The notes beneath the pieces were generated by a model that was given only the letters and a program-made list of their open reading frames with translations, was not told the DNA's origin and ran no database searches. From positions 2,790,001 through 2,854,000 of the forward strand of contig NZ_JACCFL010000001.1 of the NCBI RefSeq assembly GCF_013410375.1: a stretch of 64,000 nucleotides of DNA, given 5' to 3'. The DNA is from Leifsonia shinshuensis. GTDB taxonomy: Bacteria > Actinomycetota > Actinomycetes > Actinomycetales > Microbacteriaceae. This document shows, piece after piece, positions 35,649-44,064 of this stretch (within the stretch, counting starts at the first letter, position 1; every line of letters starts with the position of its first letter). A program made the translations under genes and the position numbers.

Positions 35649-35672
35649 AAACCCCGGTAATCACCGGGGTTT
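35649..35672 (-). terminator. Terminator-like hairpin downstream of tRNA-Gln
   Basis: The inverted repeat AAACCCCGGT (35649-35658), loop AATC, ACCGGGGTTT (35663-35672) read on the minus strand ends in TTTTCTGC. It is 16 bases beyond the 3' end of the tRNA on the same strand. Confidence 0.75.
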
Positions 35673-35687
35673 CGACTGGATTTCTTG

Positions 35688-35759
35688 CTGGGGTACCTGG
35701 ACTCGAACCAAGAACAACTGAACCAGAATCAGCCGTGTTGCCAATTACACCATACCCCA
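35688..35759 (-). tRNA. tRNA-Gln (anticodon CTG)
   Basis: The minus-strand sequence folds as a cloverleaf. The acceptor stem is TGGGGTA (5') with TACCCCA (3') and a G discriminator. The D arm contains the GTAATTGGCAAC loop. The anticodon arm is CTGA-TTCTGGT-TCAG with anticodon CTG (reads CAG, Gln). The T arm has the GGTTCGAGTCC loop. The CCA end is not encoded. The 3' end points toward the split integrase, making it the likely attachment site. Confidence 0.95.
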
Positions 35760-35834
35760 AGGGCTTCGGGCTGTGGCCCGGGCACGAGATACAACAATAG
35801 CCTATGCTCCGGCGCTTTCCCAAAACGCGGGGGG

Positions 35835-35858
35835 GGCCGGGCGAGCCGTCGCCCGGCC
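35835..35858 (-). terminator. GC-rich terminator-like hairpin
   Basis: A 10-bp perfect inverted repeat (GGCCGGGCGA, loop GCCG, TCGCCCGGCC) lies just past the stop codon of the membrane gene at 35866. Read on the minus strand it is followed by a C-tract and GTTTTGG. Confidence 0.6.
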
Positions 35859-35865
35859 GTGCGGG

Positions 35866-36942
35866 TCAGGCCGCGACCGCGGCCGTCGCCTCCTCCTCAG
35901 CGGTCGCCTCGACCGTGTCGTCGGCGGCCCGGCGGCGGCGGACGGTGAGGAGGTGGCTGATGCCGATCAGCGCCAGTCCCGCGGTCGCCCAGAGCGCCAG
36001 CCGGAGGCCGTCGAACCCGAACTGCTGCCCGGGCAGGTAGGTCAGCGCGCGGGCGGCGTCCAGCCAGGCGGCGCCCGTCCAGAAGGTGCTGAGGCCTGCG
36101 AAGAACGGCGGCTGCATGTTCTGCGGGAAGATGCCGCCCGAGGTCGTCACGTTGAGCATGACGAACAGCAGGGTGAGGACCGGGGTGGTCCAGCGTCCCA
36201 GCATCGGGTGCAGGCCGACGCCGATGGTGATGATGCCGAACGTGTAGAGCGCGCCGAGGAGGCCGATGCTCCACTCGTTGCCGGAGAGCACGTGGAAGAG
36301 CGGGCCGGCGACCACGGTGGTGATCGCCGAGACGGCCACCGCGGTCGCGGCGGAGACGGCGACCCGCCAACCGATCCCGAGGCGGCCGGCGACGGCGGCG
36401 ATCGCGATCGCGCTGGAGTAACCGCCCACGCTCATCGCCACCATCATGAAGAACAGCCCCTGGCCGGTCATGTCGTCGGCCGGCACCGGGCGGACGTCGT
36501 CGATCGTCACCGGCAGGTGCTGCTGGTACGCGATGGGGAGGAACAGCTCCTCCGCGGCGGACGCCTCGGCCGGGGATGCGGCGGTGGAGACGATGATCGT
36601 CGCGTGGGTCCGGTCGGTGGCGTACGCGGCCGACAGGGTGCCGTCCGCGACCTTCGCCTTCGCCGTCGCGACCGTCGCAACAGTGCTCACGTCCAGCGCG
36701 GCGGGCGCCTTGTCGTTGAGGGTCTGGGCGAAGACGTCGGTCGCGGGCCCCTGGCCGACGATCCCGACCGGGATGTTGTCCGGGTGCGCGGCGTGGAACG
36801 CGCCGAGGTACGCCAGCGCCATGCCCGCGGCGAGGAACAGCGGGATGACGATGTGCGACCCGAGGGCCTTCCAGAAGGCGGCGGGCGGCCACGGGCGCGG
36901 GCGGGCGACGGCGGGGACGGGGGTGATGCGGTGCGCGGACAT
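35866..36942 (-). CDS. YhgE/Pip or ABC-2-like membrane protein (358 aa)
   Basis: One helix near the N-terminus (about residues 29-48) is followed by an extracytoplasmic domain of about 150 residues and then five or six membrane helices. That layout is typical of DUF3533/YhgE-type and ABC-2 permease-like proteins, often linked to export or phage receptors. The ATG at 36942 (MSAHRITPVP) is used, as the frame upstream has no ribosome site. The gene is divergent from the MarR gene with two palindromes between, so MarR is its probable regulator. Confidence 0.7.
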   Translation of the reverse strand: MSAHRITPVPAVARPRPWPPAAFWKALGSHIVIPLFLAAGMALAYLGAFHAAHPDNIPVGIVGQGPATDVFAQTLNDKAPAALDVSTVATVATAKAKVADGTLSAAYATDRTHATIIVSTAASPAEASAAEELFLPIAYQQHLPVTIDDVRPVPADDMTGQGLFFMMVAMSVGGYSSAIAIAAVAGRLGIGWRVAVSAATAVAVSAITTVVAGPLFHVLSGNEWSIGLLGALYTFGIITIGVGLHPMLGRWTTPVLTLLFVMLNVTTSGGIFPQNMQPPFFAGLSTFWTGAAWLDAARALTYLPGQQFGFDGLRLALWATAGLALIGISHLLTVRRRRAADDTVEATAEEEATAAVAA

Positions 36943-36970
36943 GCGGGTGCCGGGATCCTCTCGTGCGTAT

Positions 36971-37012
36971 GTTGCATAAAGCAACGTACGTTAGATCGTT
37001 GTATTGTGCAAC
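36971..37012. promoter_or_regulatory. Two MarR-type operators
   Basis: Two 15-bp sites of the form GTTG-N7-CAAC are present: GTTGCATAAAGCAAC (36971-36985), with 5-bp perfect arms, and GTTGTATTGTGCAAC (36998-37012). Their centres are 27 bp apart in the divergent gap between the membrane protein and the MarR gene. Confidence 0.75.
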
Positions 37013-37035
37013 TCGACTGCCGGTAGGCTGGGACG

Positions 37036-37497
37036 ATGACGCCCCCGACCGCGCCGGATCCCCGCGATCGCACCTCCAGCGACCCGATCGCCCGCGTGCA
37101 GCGCGAGCTCCTCACCCTGGGCCGCCGCGGCACGGCGCGCGTCCGCCGGGAGGACGAGGTGCTGTCGGTCGTGGACCGCTCGCTGCTGACCTACATCCAG
37201 GACAACCCCGGCTGCCGGGCCGTCGACATCGCGGCGCACTTCCAGCTCAACCGCTCGACCGTGTCGCGGCAGCTCGCCGCCCTCCTGGAGCACGGCTACG
37301 TGGCGGCCGACGACGACGCTCCCGGAGGCTCGCGCGGCATCGCGCTGCGGCTCACCCCGGCAGGCGGCCGCGCCTTCGACCAGTCGACGCGCACGGTCCT
37401 GGACTCGGTGGCGCGCCGCCTCGAGGGCTGGTCCGAGACGGACCTCGAGGCGTTCGCGCGCATGCTCGAGCGCTACAACGCGGCGCCCGACGAGTGA
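37036..37497 (+). CDS. MarR-family regulator (153 aa)
   Basis: The wing-helix core is at about residues 55-115 (GCRAVDIAAHFQLNRSTVSR, then the wing with GGSRGIALRLTPAG) between dimerisation helices. The ATG at 37036 is 23 bases after the second of two GTTG-N7-CAAC operators, so it probably autoregulates and represses the divergent membrane protein gene. Confidence 0.9.
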   Translation: MTPPTAPDPRDRTSSDPIARVQRELLTLGRRGTARVRREDEVLSVVDRSLLTYIQDNPGCRAVDIAAHFQLNRSTVSRQLAALLEHGYVAADDDAPGGSRGIALRLTPAGGRAFDQSTRTVLDSVARRLEGWSETDLEAFARMLERYNAAPDE

Positions 37498-37511
37498 CCC
37501 CGCGCACAGCG

Positions 37512-37651
37512 ATTCGTGCCGAATGTCGCGAATCGCAGCGCCAAAGCCCACATTCGTGACGAATGTCGCGCCCTCGCCGACGCGGCCGCGCGCTAGCGAT
37601 TCGTGACGAATGTCGCGAATGCGGGCGCTAAAGCCCACATTCGTGACGAAT
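37512..37651. repeat. Four copies of the ATTCGTGACGAAT palindrome
   Basis: The palindromic core (ATTCGT-G-ACGAAT) is at 37552-37564, 37599-37611 and 37639-37651, with a one-base variant (ATTCGTGCCGAAT) at 37512-37524. Each is followed by GTCGCG. The copies fall in two pairs 87 bp apart, each pair 40 bp apart, with a GGGC-GCTAAA-GCCC hairpin in the second pair. They fill the gap between the convergent MarR and oxidoreductase genes and may act as terminator or REP-like elements. Confidence 0.85.
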
Positions 37652-37661
37652 GTCGCGCGGG

Positions 37662-38600
37662 CTAGAGGACCGCGCCCTCGTCCGCGGCGATCCCGATCAG
37701 GTCGCGGTTCACCGCGGCGGCGACGACCGCGCCGGACCCGGCGGCCACGATCAGCTGCTGCGGACCGGGAGCCGTGGTCTCCCCCGCCGCATAGACCCCG
37801 GGGAGCGACGTGCGCCCGTGGGCGTCCGTCACCAGATAGCCGTCGGAGTCCCGGTCCAGGTCGAGGCCGTCGGCGAACGACAGCGCGGGCGTCCAGACCG
37901 GTCGCACGAAGCCTCCCGCCCGCGGGATCACAGTGCCGTCGGCGAGCCGGACGCCGGTCATGACACCCTTCTCCCCCACCACGTCCTCGATCGGCCGCCG
38001 CTCGACCCGAACGCCGAGCCGCGCGAGCGCGCGCTCCTCGTCGTCACCGATCGGCGCGACGCCGTTGGTGAAGACGATGAGGTCGTCCGTCCACTGGGTG
38101 AGCAGCAGCGCCCGCTCGGCCATGTCCGCCGTCTCGCCGATCAGCGCGAGCGGCTCCCCCGCCTTCTCGAAGCCGTCGCACTCCAGGCAGCTGTGCAGCT
38201 GGGTGCCGTAGAACGCCCGCAGGCTCGGGAGGGCGGGCATCGTCTCGGTGACCCCGGTCGCGATCACGACCGTCTCGGCCACCGCGTCCACGTCGGCGCC
38301 GCCGCGCACGCCCGTGGCGCGCACCCGGAAGCCGTCGGCGTCCACCGCAACCTCGCTCACCTGGGCGAACACGACGTCGGCCTCGTCGTAGCCGGAGACC
38401 TCCTCGCGGCCGAGGCGGCGCAGCTCCGCAGGAGCGACGCCGTCGCGGCTGAGGAAGCCGTGCGCCTGCAGCGTCGCCGCGTGGCGCGGCCGGTTGCCGT
38501 CCACCACCAGCACGCGACGCCGGGCGCGCGCCAGGTTCAGCGCGGCACTGAGGCCGGCCGGACCGCCCCCGACGACGATGACTTCGACGCTGGCCGCCAC
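37662..38600 (-). CDS. Thioredoxin-reductase-like FAD/NAD(P) oxidoreductase (312 aa)
   Basis: The FAD-binding GGGPAGLSAALNLARARRRV is at residues 11-30. A redox CLEC pair at about 138-141 (HSCLECDGFE) fits the thioredoxin-reductase type, in which the two Cys form the active disulfide. The second dinucleotide motif is IGETADMAE, less canonical than GxGxxA. It ends with GVYAAGETT and AAGSGAVVAAAVN, the second FAD contact. It is next to gltX (10 bases) on the same strand, so they may be cotranscribed. Confidence 0.85.
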   Translation of the reverse strand: MAASVEVIVVGGGPAGLSAALNLARARRRVLVVDGNRPRHAATLQAHGFLSRDGVAPAELRRLGREEVSGYDEADVVFAQVSEVAVDADGFRVRATGVRGGADVDAVAETVVIATGVTETMPALPSLRAFYGTQLHSCLECDGFEKAGEPLALIGETADMAERALLLTQWTDDLIVFTNGVAPIGDDEERALARLGVRVERRPIEDVVGEKGVMTGVRLADGTVIPRAGGFVRPVWTPALSFADGLDLDRDSDGYLVTDAHGRTSLPGVYAAGETTAPGPQQLIVAAGSGAVVAAAVNRDLIGIAADEGAVL

Positions 38601-38609
38601 CGCGCCCGC

Positions 38610-40127
38610 CTAGCCCAGGCTCGCCGACAGCGCGTCGAGGCGGGCGAGCGACTCGGCCTTGCCGAGGATCTCCATCGACTCGAAGAGCGGAGGCGACACC
38701 CGGCGGCCGGAGATCGCGACCCGTAGCGGGCCGAAGGCGACCCGCGGCTTGAGCGCGAGGCCGTCCACCAGAGCGTCGCGCAGGGCGGCCTCGATCGCGT
38801 CGTGCGTCCAGCCGTCTTCCGGGAGCAGCTCGAGCGCGCCGAGCGATGCGGCCAGCACCTCGCCGGCGTTGTCGGGCAGCGACGCGCGGGCGTCGTCCTC
38901 GATGGTCAGCGACGCGGCGTCGGTGAACAGGAAGCCCAGCATCCCCGGCGTCTCGCCGAGGAGCTGCACGCGCTCCTGCACCAGCGGCGCGGCCTCGGCC
39001 AGCACCGCGCGCTGCGCCTCGGTCAGCGGTTCGGTGAGCACACCGGCCGCGACCAGGTACGGGATGGTCCGCTCGGCGAAGTCCCCGACCTCCAGCAGCC
39101 GGATGTGGTCGCCGTTGATCGACTCGGCCTTCTTCTGGTCGAAGCGGGCCGGGTTCGGGTTCACGTCGGCGACGTCGAACGCCGCCACGAGCTCCTGGAT
39201 GGAGAACACGTCGCGGTCGTGCGTCAGCGACCAGCCGAGGAGCGCCAGGTAGTTGACCAGCCCCTCCGGGATGAACCCGCGGTCGCGGTGGTGGAACAGG
39301 TTGGACTCGGGGTCGCGCTTGGAGAGCTTCTTGTTGCCCTCTCCCATGACGTACGGGAGGTGGCCGAAGCGCGGGACGAACGTGGTCACGCCGGCGTCGA
39401 TGAGCGCGTGGTACAGCGCGATCTGCCGCGGCGTGGAGGACAGCAGGTCCTCGCCGCGGAGGACGTGCGTGACGCCCATGAGCGCGTCGTCCACCGGGTT
39501 CACGAAGGTGTAGAGCGGGTGGCCGTTCGGCCGCACCACGACGAAGTCGCTGAACGAGCCGGCCGGGAAGGTGATCTCGCCGCGCACCAGGTCGTCGAAG
39601 CTGAGGTCGTCGTCCGGCACGCGCAGGCGCAGCGCGGGCTCGCGGCCCTCGGCGCGGTAGGCGGCCTTCTGCTCGTCGGTGAGGTCGCGCTCGAAGTTGT
39701 CGTAGCCGAGCTTCGGGTCGCGGCCGAGCGACACGTTGCGCGCCTCGATCTCCTCGCCGGTGGCGAAGCTCTCGTAGATGTGGCCGGAGGCCTTCAGCCG
39801 CTCGATCAGCTCGCGGTAGATGTCGTAGCGCTGCGACTGCCGGTAGGGCTCGTTCGGGCCGCCGGCGTCGATGCCCTCGTCCCAGTCGAGGCGCAGCCAG
39901 CGCAGCGCGTCGATGATCATCGCGTAGGACTCTTCGCTGTCGCGGGCCGCGTCGGTGTCCTCGATGCGGAAGATGAGCTTGCCGCCGGTGTGCCGCGCGT
40001 ACGCCCAGTTGAACAGGGCGGTGCGGATCAGGCCGACGTGCGGCGTTCCGGTGGGCGACGGGCAGAACCGGACGCGGACGTCCGCGCCGGTCGCGGTCGA
40101 GAAGGGGTGCGAAGTGTTGTCAGACAT
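38610..40127 (-). CDS. gltX: Glutamyl-tRNA synthetase (505 aa)
   Basis: This class I synthetase has a HIGH-type motif [10 protein letters not shown] at about residues 24-33 and a KMSKS-type motif KLSKRD at about residue 269. The C-terminal anticodon-binding helical domain is present. It charges tRNA-Glu, and also tRNA-Gln in bacteria with the amidation route. The length is normal. The ATG is at 40127. Confidence 0.95.
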   Translation of the reverse strand: MSDNTSHPFSTATGADVRVRFCPSPTGTPHVGLIRTALFNWAYARHTGGKLIFRIEDTDAARDSEESYAMIIDALRWLRLDWDEGIDAGGPNEPYRQSQRYDIYRELIERLKASGHIYESFATGEEIEARNVSLGRDPKLGYDNFERDLTDEQKAAYRAEGREPALRLRVPDDDLSFDDLVRGEITFPAGSFSDFVVVRPNGHPLYTFVNPVDDALMGVTHVLRGEDLLSSTPRQIALYHALIDAGVTTFVPRFGHLPYVMGEGNKKLSKRDPESNLFHHRDRGFIPEGLVNYLALLGWSLTHDRDVFSIQELVAAFDVADVNPNPARFDQKKAESINGDHIRLLEVGDFAERTIPYLVAAGVLTEPLTEAQRAVLAEAAPLVQERVQLLGETPGMLGFLFTDAASLTIEDDARASLPDNAGEVLAASLGALELLPEDGWTHDAIEAALRDALVDGLALKPRVAFGPLRVAISGRRVSPPLFESMEILGKAESLARLDALSASLG

Positions 40128-40139
40128 ACCTCTGAAATC

Positions 40140-40925
40140 CTACTTGGGAGCGCGCACCGGATTCACCAGCGAACCGACGCCCTCGACCTCCACCTCGACG
40201 GTGTCGCCCGCGACGATCGGCCCGACGCCGGCCGGCGTCCCGGTGAGGATGACGTCCCCCGGCAGCAGCGTGAAGACGCTGGACGCGTACGCGATGATCG
40301 ACGGGATGTCGTGCACCATCTCGGAGACGCGCGCCTCCTGCTTGAGCTCGCCGTTGACCCGGGTGCGCAGGAACGCCTCCGGGTCCAACTCGGTCTCGAT
40401 GACCGGGCCGAGCGGGCAGAAGGTGTCGAAGCCCTTCGCGCGCGTCCACTGGCCGTCCGCCTTCTGCAGGTCCCGGGCGGTGACGTCGTTGGCGACGGTG
40501 TAGCCGAAGATGTGCTCGGCGGCCTTCTCCGCCGGGACGTGCCGGGCGATCTTGCCGATCACGACGGCCAGCTCGCCCTCGTACTCGACCTGCTGCGACT
40601 GCGGCGGCAGCAGGATGGCATCGCCGAGGCCGATCACGGACGTGTTCGGCTTGAGGAAGAGCAGCGGCTCGCCCGGCGCCTCCGAGCCCATCTCGGCGGC
40701 GTGCTCGCGGTAGTTCTTGCCGACGGCGACGACCTTCGAGCGCGGGATGACCGGCGCCAGGAGCGACCCGACCTGGCCGAGCGGCACCCGCTCCCCCGTC
40801 GTGTCGAAGCCGGAGAACAGCGGATCGCCGGCCAGGACGACCAGGGCGTCGTCGTCCACGATGCCGTAGTCGATGACCGGGGTCTGCTCGGAGGGACGCG
40901 TGTGGCTGAACCGTGCGATCTTCAC
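40140..40925 (-). CDS. Fumarylacetoacetate hydrolase family protein (261 aa)
   Basis: The FAH fold is clear: YEGELAVVIG, FGYTVANDVTARDLQ, KGFDTFCPLGP, and a closing GDVILTGTPAGVGPI. Metal-binding Glu/Asp positions of the family are within these motifs. The GTG at 40925 overlaps the stop of the upstream PanE-like gene (GTGA), which decides the start. Family members hydrolyse C-C bonds or isomerise oxopentenoates. The exact substrate cannot be told. Confidence 0.85.
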   Translation of the reverse strand: MKIARFSHTRPSEQTPVIDYGIVDDDALVVLAGDPLFSGFDTTGERVPLGQVGSLLAPVIPRSKVVAVGKNYREHAAEMGSEAPGEPLLFLKPNTSVIGLGDAILLPPQSQQVEYEGELAVVIGKIARHVPAEKAAEHIFGYTVANDVTARDLQKADGQWTRAKGFDTFCPLGPVIETELDPEAFLRTRVNGELKQEARVSEMVHDIPSIIAYASSVFTLLPGDVILTGTPAGVGPIVAGDTVEVEVEGVGSLVNPVRAPK

Positions 40926-41806
40926 GCGTTCGAGCCTAGCGCCGCGACGATCCGGGCGATGGCCGGGGTGGGGACGCCGTGACGGGCGCCGATGCGCAGC
41001 AGCGCGCCGCCGAGCGCGTCCAGCTCGTTCGGATGGCCGTCGGCGAGGTCCTCCTGCAGGGAGGTGCGCATCCCGCCCGGCACGCTGTGCAGCGCCCGGA
41101 CGAGGTCGAGCGCAGAGGCCGGCACCCCTTCGGCCGTCGAGCACGCGACGATCTCGGAGACGACCGCCTCGGTCAGCTCGGGATCCTCGCTCAGCGCCGG
41201 ACCGGCCGACTGCCGCCAGTAGGAGGTCAGCAGGGCGAGCGCGGACAGCAGCCGGAACTTCGCCCAGAGCACCTCGGCCTCCGTGCCGCCGACCTTCACG
41301 CGCGGGCCGGCGTCGGCGAGGGCGCGGATCGACGCGAAGCCGCTCGCGGCCTCCGGCGCCTCGATGTTCACGAACGGGCTGCGGTGGTCGATCACCGTCG
41401 TGGCGGCGCGCAGGGCCGAGACCGCGACGGAGGCGCCGGCCACCGGCACGTCCGGCAGCGCCGCCCGCAGCGGGCCCATGTGCTCGACGCCGTTGAGGAA
41501 GGAGACCACCTCGCGCGGGCGGGCGGCCGCGATGCCGGGGAGGACATCCTCCAGCCCGTAGGCCTTGGTGGCGACGATGACGCTCGCGCCGGCGGGGACC
41601 TCCGTCGACGCCGGCATGCGCTCGACACCGTCGCCGAACGTCGCGCTGCGCACCTCGATGCCGAAGGCGCGGATGGCCTCCACCGTCCCCGGCCGCCCCA
41701 CCGCGACCACCTCGTGACCGGCACGCGTCAGCAGCCAGGCGAACAGGCCGCCGACCGCACCGGGACCGACGACGGCGAAGACGGGGGCGGGTTCGGCAGC
41801 GCTCAT
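40922..41806 (-). CDS. 2-dehydropantoate reductase-family protein (294 aa)
   Basis: The Rossmann motif VVGPGAVGGLFAWLLTRAGH is at residues 12-31, the family Lys of KAYG is at about 88-91, and the C-terminal helical domain contains WAKFRLLSALALL and PGGMRTSLQEDL. This fits ApbA/PanE-type ketopantoate reductases, which reduce 2-oxoacids with NADPH. It is coupled to the FAH gene. Whether it makes pantoate or acts on another oxoacid cannot be settled here. Confidence 0.85.
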   Translation of the reverse strand: MSAAEPAPVFAVVGPGAVGGLFAWLLTRAGHEVVAVGRPGTVEAIRAFGIEVRSATFGDGVERMPASTEVPAGASVIVATKAYGLEDVLPGIAAARPREVVSFLNGVEHMGPLRAALPDVPVAGASVAVSALRAATTVIDHRSPFVNIEAPEAASGFASIRALADAGPRVKVGGTEAEVLWAKFRLLSALALLTSYWRQSAGPALSEDPELTEAVVSEIVACSTAEGVPASALDLVRALHSVPGGMRTSLQEDLADGHPNELDALGGALLRIGARHGVPTPAIARIVAALGSNA

Positions 41807-41826
41807 GGCTCGATCGTAGCCAGCGT

Positions 41827-42768
41827 TCAGAGCGCGGACAGCCCCCAGGGCGCCCCGTCGAGGGTGAGCAGCACGTCCGCGGTCGCGGCGATCGCCGGGA
41901 CGGCGTCCGAGCCGGTCGCCGCGACCAGGTTGATGGTGCGGTGGTCGCGGTTGGCGGTCGGGCGCAGGACGACCCCCTCGACCGCCCCCGCGCTGCCGAC
42001 CGCGAGCGCGGGCAGCAGCGCGACGCCGACGCCCTCGGCGACCATCCGCAGCACGGCGATGAAGTTGTCGGTCTCGTACGCGATCCGCGGAGCGTAGCCG
42101 CAGGCGTCGGTCAGCTCCAGGAGGTGGCCGCGGCAGCGCGGGCAGCCGCCGATCCAGGCCGCGGACGCCAGCTCGGCGAGGTCGACGCGCTCCCCCGCGG
42201 CGAGCGGGTGGTCGGCACGCAGCGCGACCAGCATCTCGTCCTTCCAGAGCGGCACGACCGCGAGGCCTCTGGCGCTCTCGCGGTGCGGGTCGACGCGGTC
42301 GCCCGGGTAGCTGAAGGTGATCGCCAGGTCTGCGGTCTGGTCCCGGACGGCGGCGACCGCCTCGGGAGGTTCGGCCTCCAGATAGGTGATCCGGACGCCG
42401 GGATGCTCGGCCTCCATCGTGTTGAGCAGCCGCGGGACGAGCGAGGACGACGCCGAGGGGAAGCCGGCCAGCCGGACCCGGCCGGTGCGGAGGCCGCGCA
42501 GGTCGGCGAGCTCGCCCGCCGCCGCGTCGAGGGCCGTCGTCACGGCGCGCGCGTGCCGGGCGAGGACGCGGCCCGCCTCCGTCAGCCGCACCCCGCGGCC
42601 GGCGCGCGCGACCAGCGGCATCCCGATGCGCGCCTCCAGGCGGCGCAAGTGCTGACTGATCGCGGGCTGGCTGTAGCCGAGGGACTCGGCGGCGCGGGTG
42701 ATCGAGCCGTGGTCGGCGATCGCCCGCACCACGCGGAGGCTGTGGGAGTCGAGGTCGTCGAGCAGCAT
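41827..42768 (-). CDS. LysR-family regulator (313 aa)
   Basis: An N-terminal HTH (residues 18-48: DHGSITRAAESLGYSQPAIS then HLRRLE) is followed by a type 2 periplasmic-binding-like effector domain. The gene is divergent from the class V aminotransferase at 42842, with an inverted repeat between, so it probably controls that gene. The effector is unknown. Confidence 0.9.
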   Translation of the reverse strand: MLLDDLDSHSLRVVRAIADHGSITRAAESLGYSQPAISQHLRRLEARIGMPLVARAGRGVRLTEAGRVLARHARAVTTALDAAAGELADLRGLRTGRVRLAGFPSASSSLVPRLLNTMEAEHPGVRITYLEAEPPEAVAAVRDQTADLAITFSYPGDRVDPHRESARGLAVVPLWKDEMLVALRADHPLAAGERVDLAELASAAWIGGCPRCRGHLLELTDACGYAPRIAYETDNFIAVLRMVAEGVGVALLPALAVGSAGAVEGVVLRPTANRDHRTINLVAATGSDAVPAIAATADVLLTLDGAPWGLSAL

Positions 42769-42804
42769 GCCGGAATCATAACGCCGTGTGATGCGTGCGA
42801 TTCA

Positions 42805-42820
42805 ACACCTGTTCTGGTGT
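42805..42820. promoter_or_regulatory. Inverted repeat, candidate LysR site
   Basis: ACACC-TGTTCT-GGTGT is a perfect 5-bp inverted repeat in the 73-bp divergent gap between the LysR gene and the aminotransferase gene. Confidence 0.5.
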
Positions 42821-42841
42821 GATGTGTGAGGGTCGCTCAGG

Positions 42842-43966
42842 ATGGACAGCGTGCCCGAGACCCTCACCCACCCCGCCACCGTGTCCGCACCGTCGTACCG
42901 CGACGCCTTCGCCGCCGGCGCCGGCTACCTCGCCGCGTGCACGCAGGGCCTGCCGACCCGCGCCACGGTCGAGGCGACCCGCGCCGACCTGGAGCGGTGG
43001 GCGCGCGGGGAGGCCACTCCCGCCGACTACGACGTGGCCATCTCCCGCGCCCGGGCGGCGTTCGCCCGGCTGGCGGGCGTGGCGGTGGACGACATCGCGA
43101 TCGGGTCGCAGGCGTCCGTCCTCGCCTCGCTGATCGCCGCCGCCGCCCCGGACGGCGCCGTGGTGCTCTGCCCGGAGGGCGACTTCGCCTCGGTCGTCGC
43201 CCCCTTCCAAGCGCAGGCGCACCGCGGGGTGCGGGTCAGGGAGGTCCCGCTGGCCGGCCTCGCGGACGCGATCGACGACGACACGTGGCTCGTCGCCTTC
43301 TCGCTCGTGCAGTCCGCCACCGGGGAGCACGCCGACGCCGACGCGATCCTCGCGGCCTGCGCCCGCACGGGCACGCTGAGCCTGGCCGATCTGACGCAGG
43401 CGCTCGGCTGGCTGCCGGTGGACGCCTCCCGGTTCGACGTCACCATCACGCATGCCTACAAGTGGCTGTGCGCGCCGCGCGGGAGCGCGTTCCTCACCGT
43501 GCGCCCGGCCCTGCTGGACGCCCTCACCCCGGTGCACGCCGGCTGGTACGCGGGCGAGGACCCGTGGGCGTCCTGCTACGGGCCGCTCCTGGCTCCCGCG
43601 GCCTCCGCCCGCCGGTTCGATGTGTCGCCGGCGTGGCCGGTCTGGCCGGGCACCGCGGCGGCGCTGGAGTTCTTCGCGTCGCTCGACCCGGCCGCGGTGC
43701 ACGCGCACGCGACGGGGCTCGCGGATCGGTTGTCGGAGGCGCTGGACCTCACCGACGCCGTCGGCGATCGGGTGCGCGGCCGCGCCGTCCTCACCTGGCC
43801 GGACCCCGAGGGCGCGGACCTCGCCGCGCTCACCGCCGCGGGCCTGCGTGCGTCCGGTCGCGCGGGCCGCGCCCGCGTCGCCTTCCACCTCTGGAACACC
43901 GACGACGACGTCGACCGCATCCTCGCCGCACTCGTACCGGCCGCGCGACATTCGTCACGAATGTAG
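42842..43966 (+). CDS. Class V aminotransferase / kynureninase-like PLP enzyme (374 aa)
   Basis: The fold-type I PLP pattern is present: SQASVLASLIAAAAPDG, SLADLTQALGWLPVD with the PLP-pyridine Asp, and ITHAYKWLCAPRGS with the Schiff-base Lys. The C-terminal small domain ends near residue 368. The last residues (RHSSRM) and the TAG stop come from an intergenic palindromic repeat, so the original C-terminus was probably altered. The substrate is unknown. It is controlled probably by the divergent LysR. Confidence 0.8.
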   Translation: MDSVPETLTHPATVSAPSYRDAFAAGAGYLAACTQGLPTRATVEATRADLERWARGEATPADYDVAISRARAAFARLAGVAVDDIAIGSQASVLASLIAAAAPDGAVVLCPEGDFASVVAPFQAQAHRGVRVREVPLAGLADAIDDDTWLVAFSLVQSATGEHADADAILAACARTGTLSLADLTQALGWLPVDASRFDVTITHAYKWLCAPRGSAFLTVRPALLDALTPVHAGWYAGEDPWASCYGPLLAPAASARRFDVSPAWPVWPGTAAALEFFASLDPAAVHAHATGLADRLSEALDLTDAVGDRVRGRAVLTWPDPEGADLAALTAAGLRASGRAGRARVAFHLWNTDDDVDRILAALVPAARHSSRM

Positions 43967-44037
43967 GGAAACGTCGCCGCTTTCGCGACATTCGTCACGA
44001 ATGTGGATACGCCCCTGTGCCACGATTCGTGACGAAT
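43951..44037. repeat. Three copies of the ATTCGTSACGAAT palindrome between convergent genes
   Basis: Cores are at 43951-43963, 43990-44002 and 44025-44037. The first lies in the end of the aminotransferase CDS and contributes its stop. The third is nested in a longer hairpin with 10-bp perfect arms, CGCCCCTGTG (44010-44019) and CACAGGGGCG (44043-44052). That hairpin could be a bidirectional terminator for the aminotransferase and ilvE genes. Confidence 0.85.
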
Positions 44038-44064
44038 CGCGACACAGGGGCGGCAGGACGCGGG

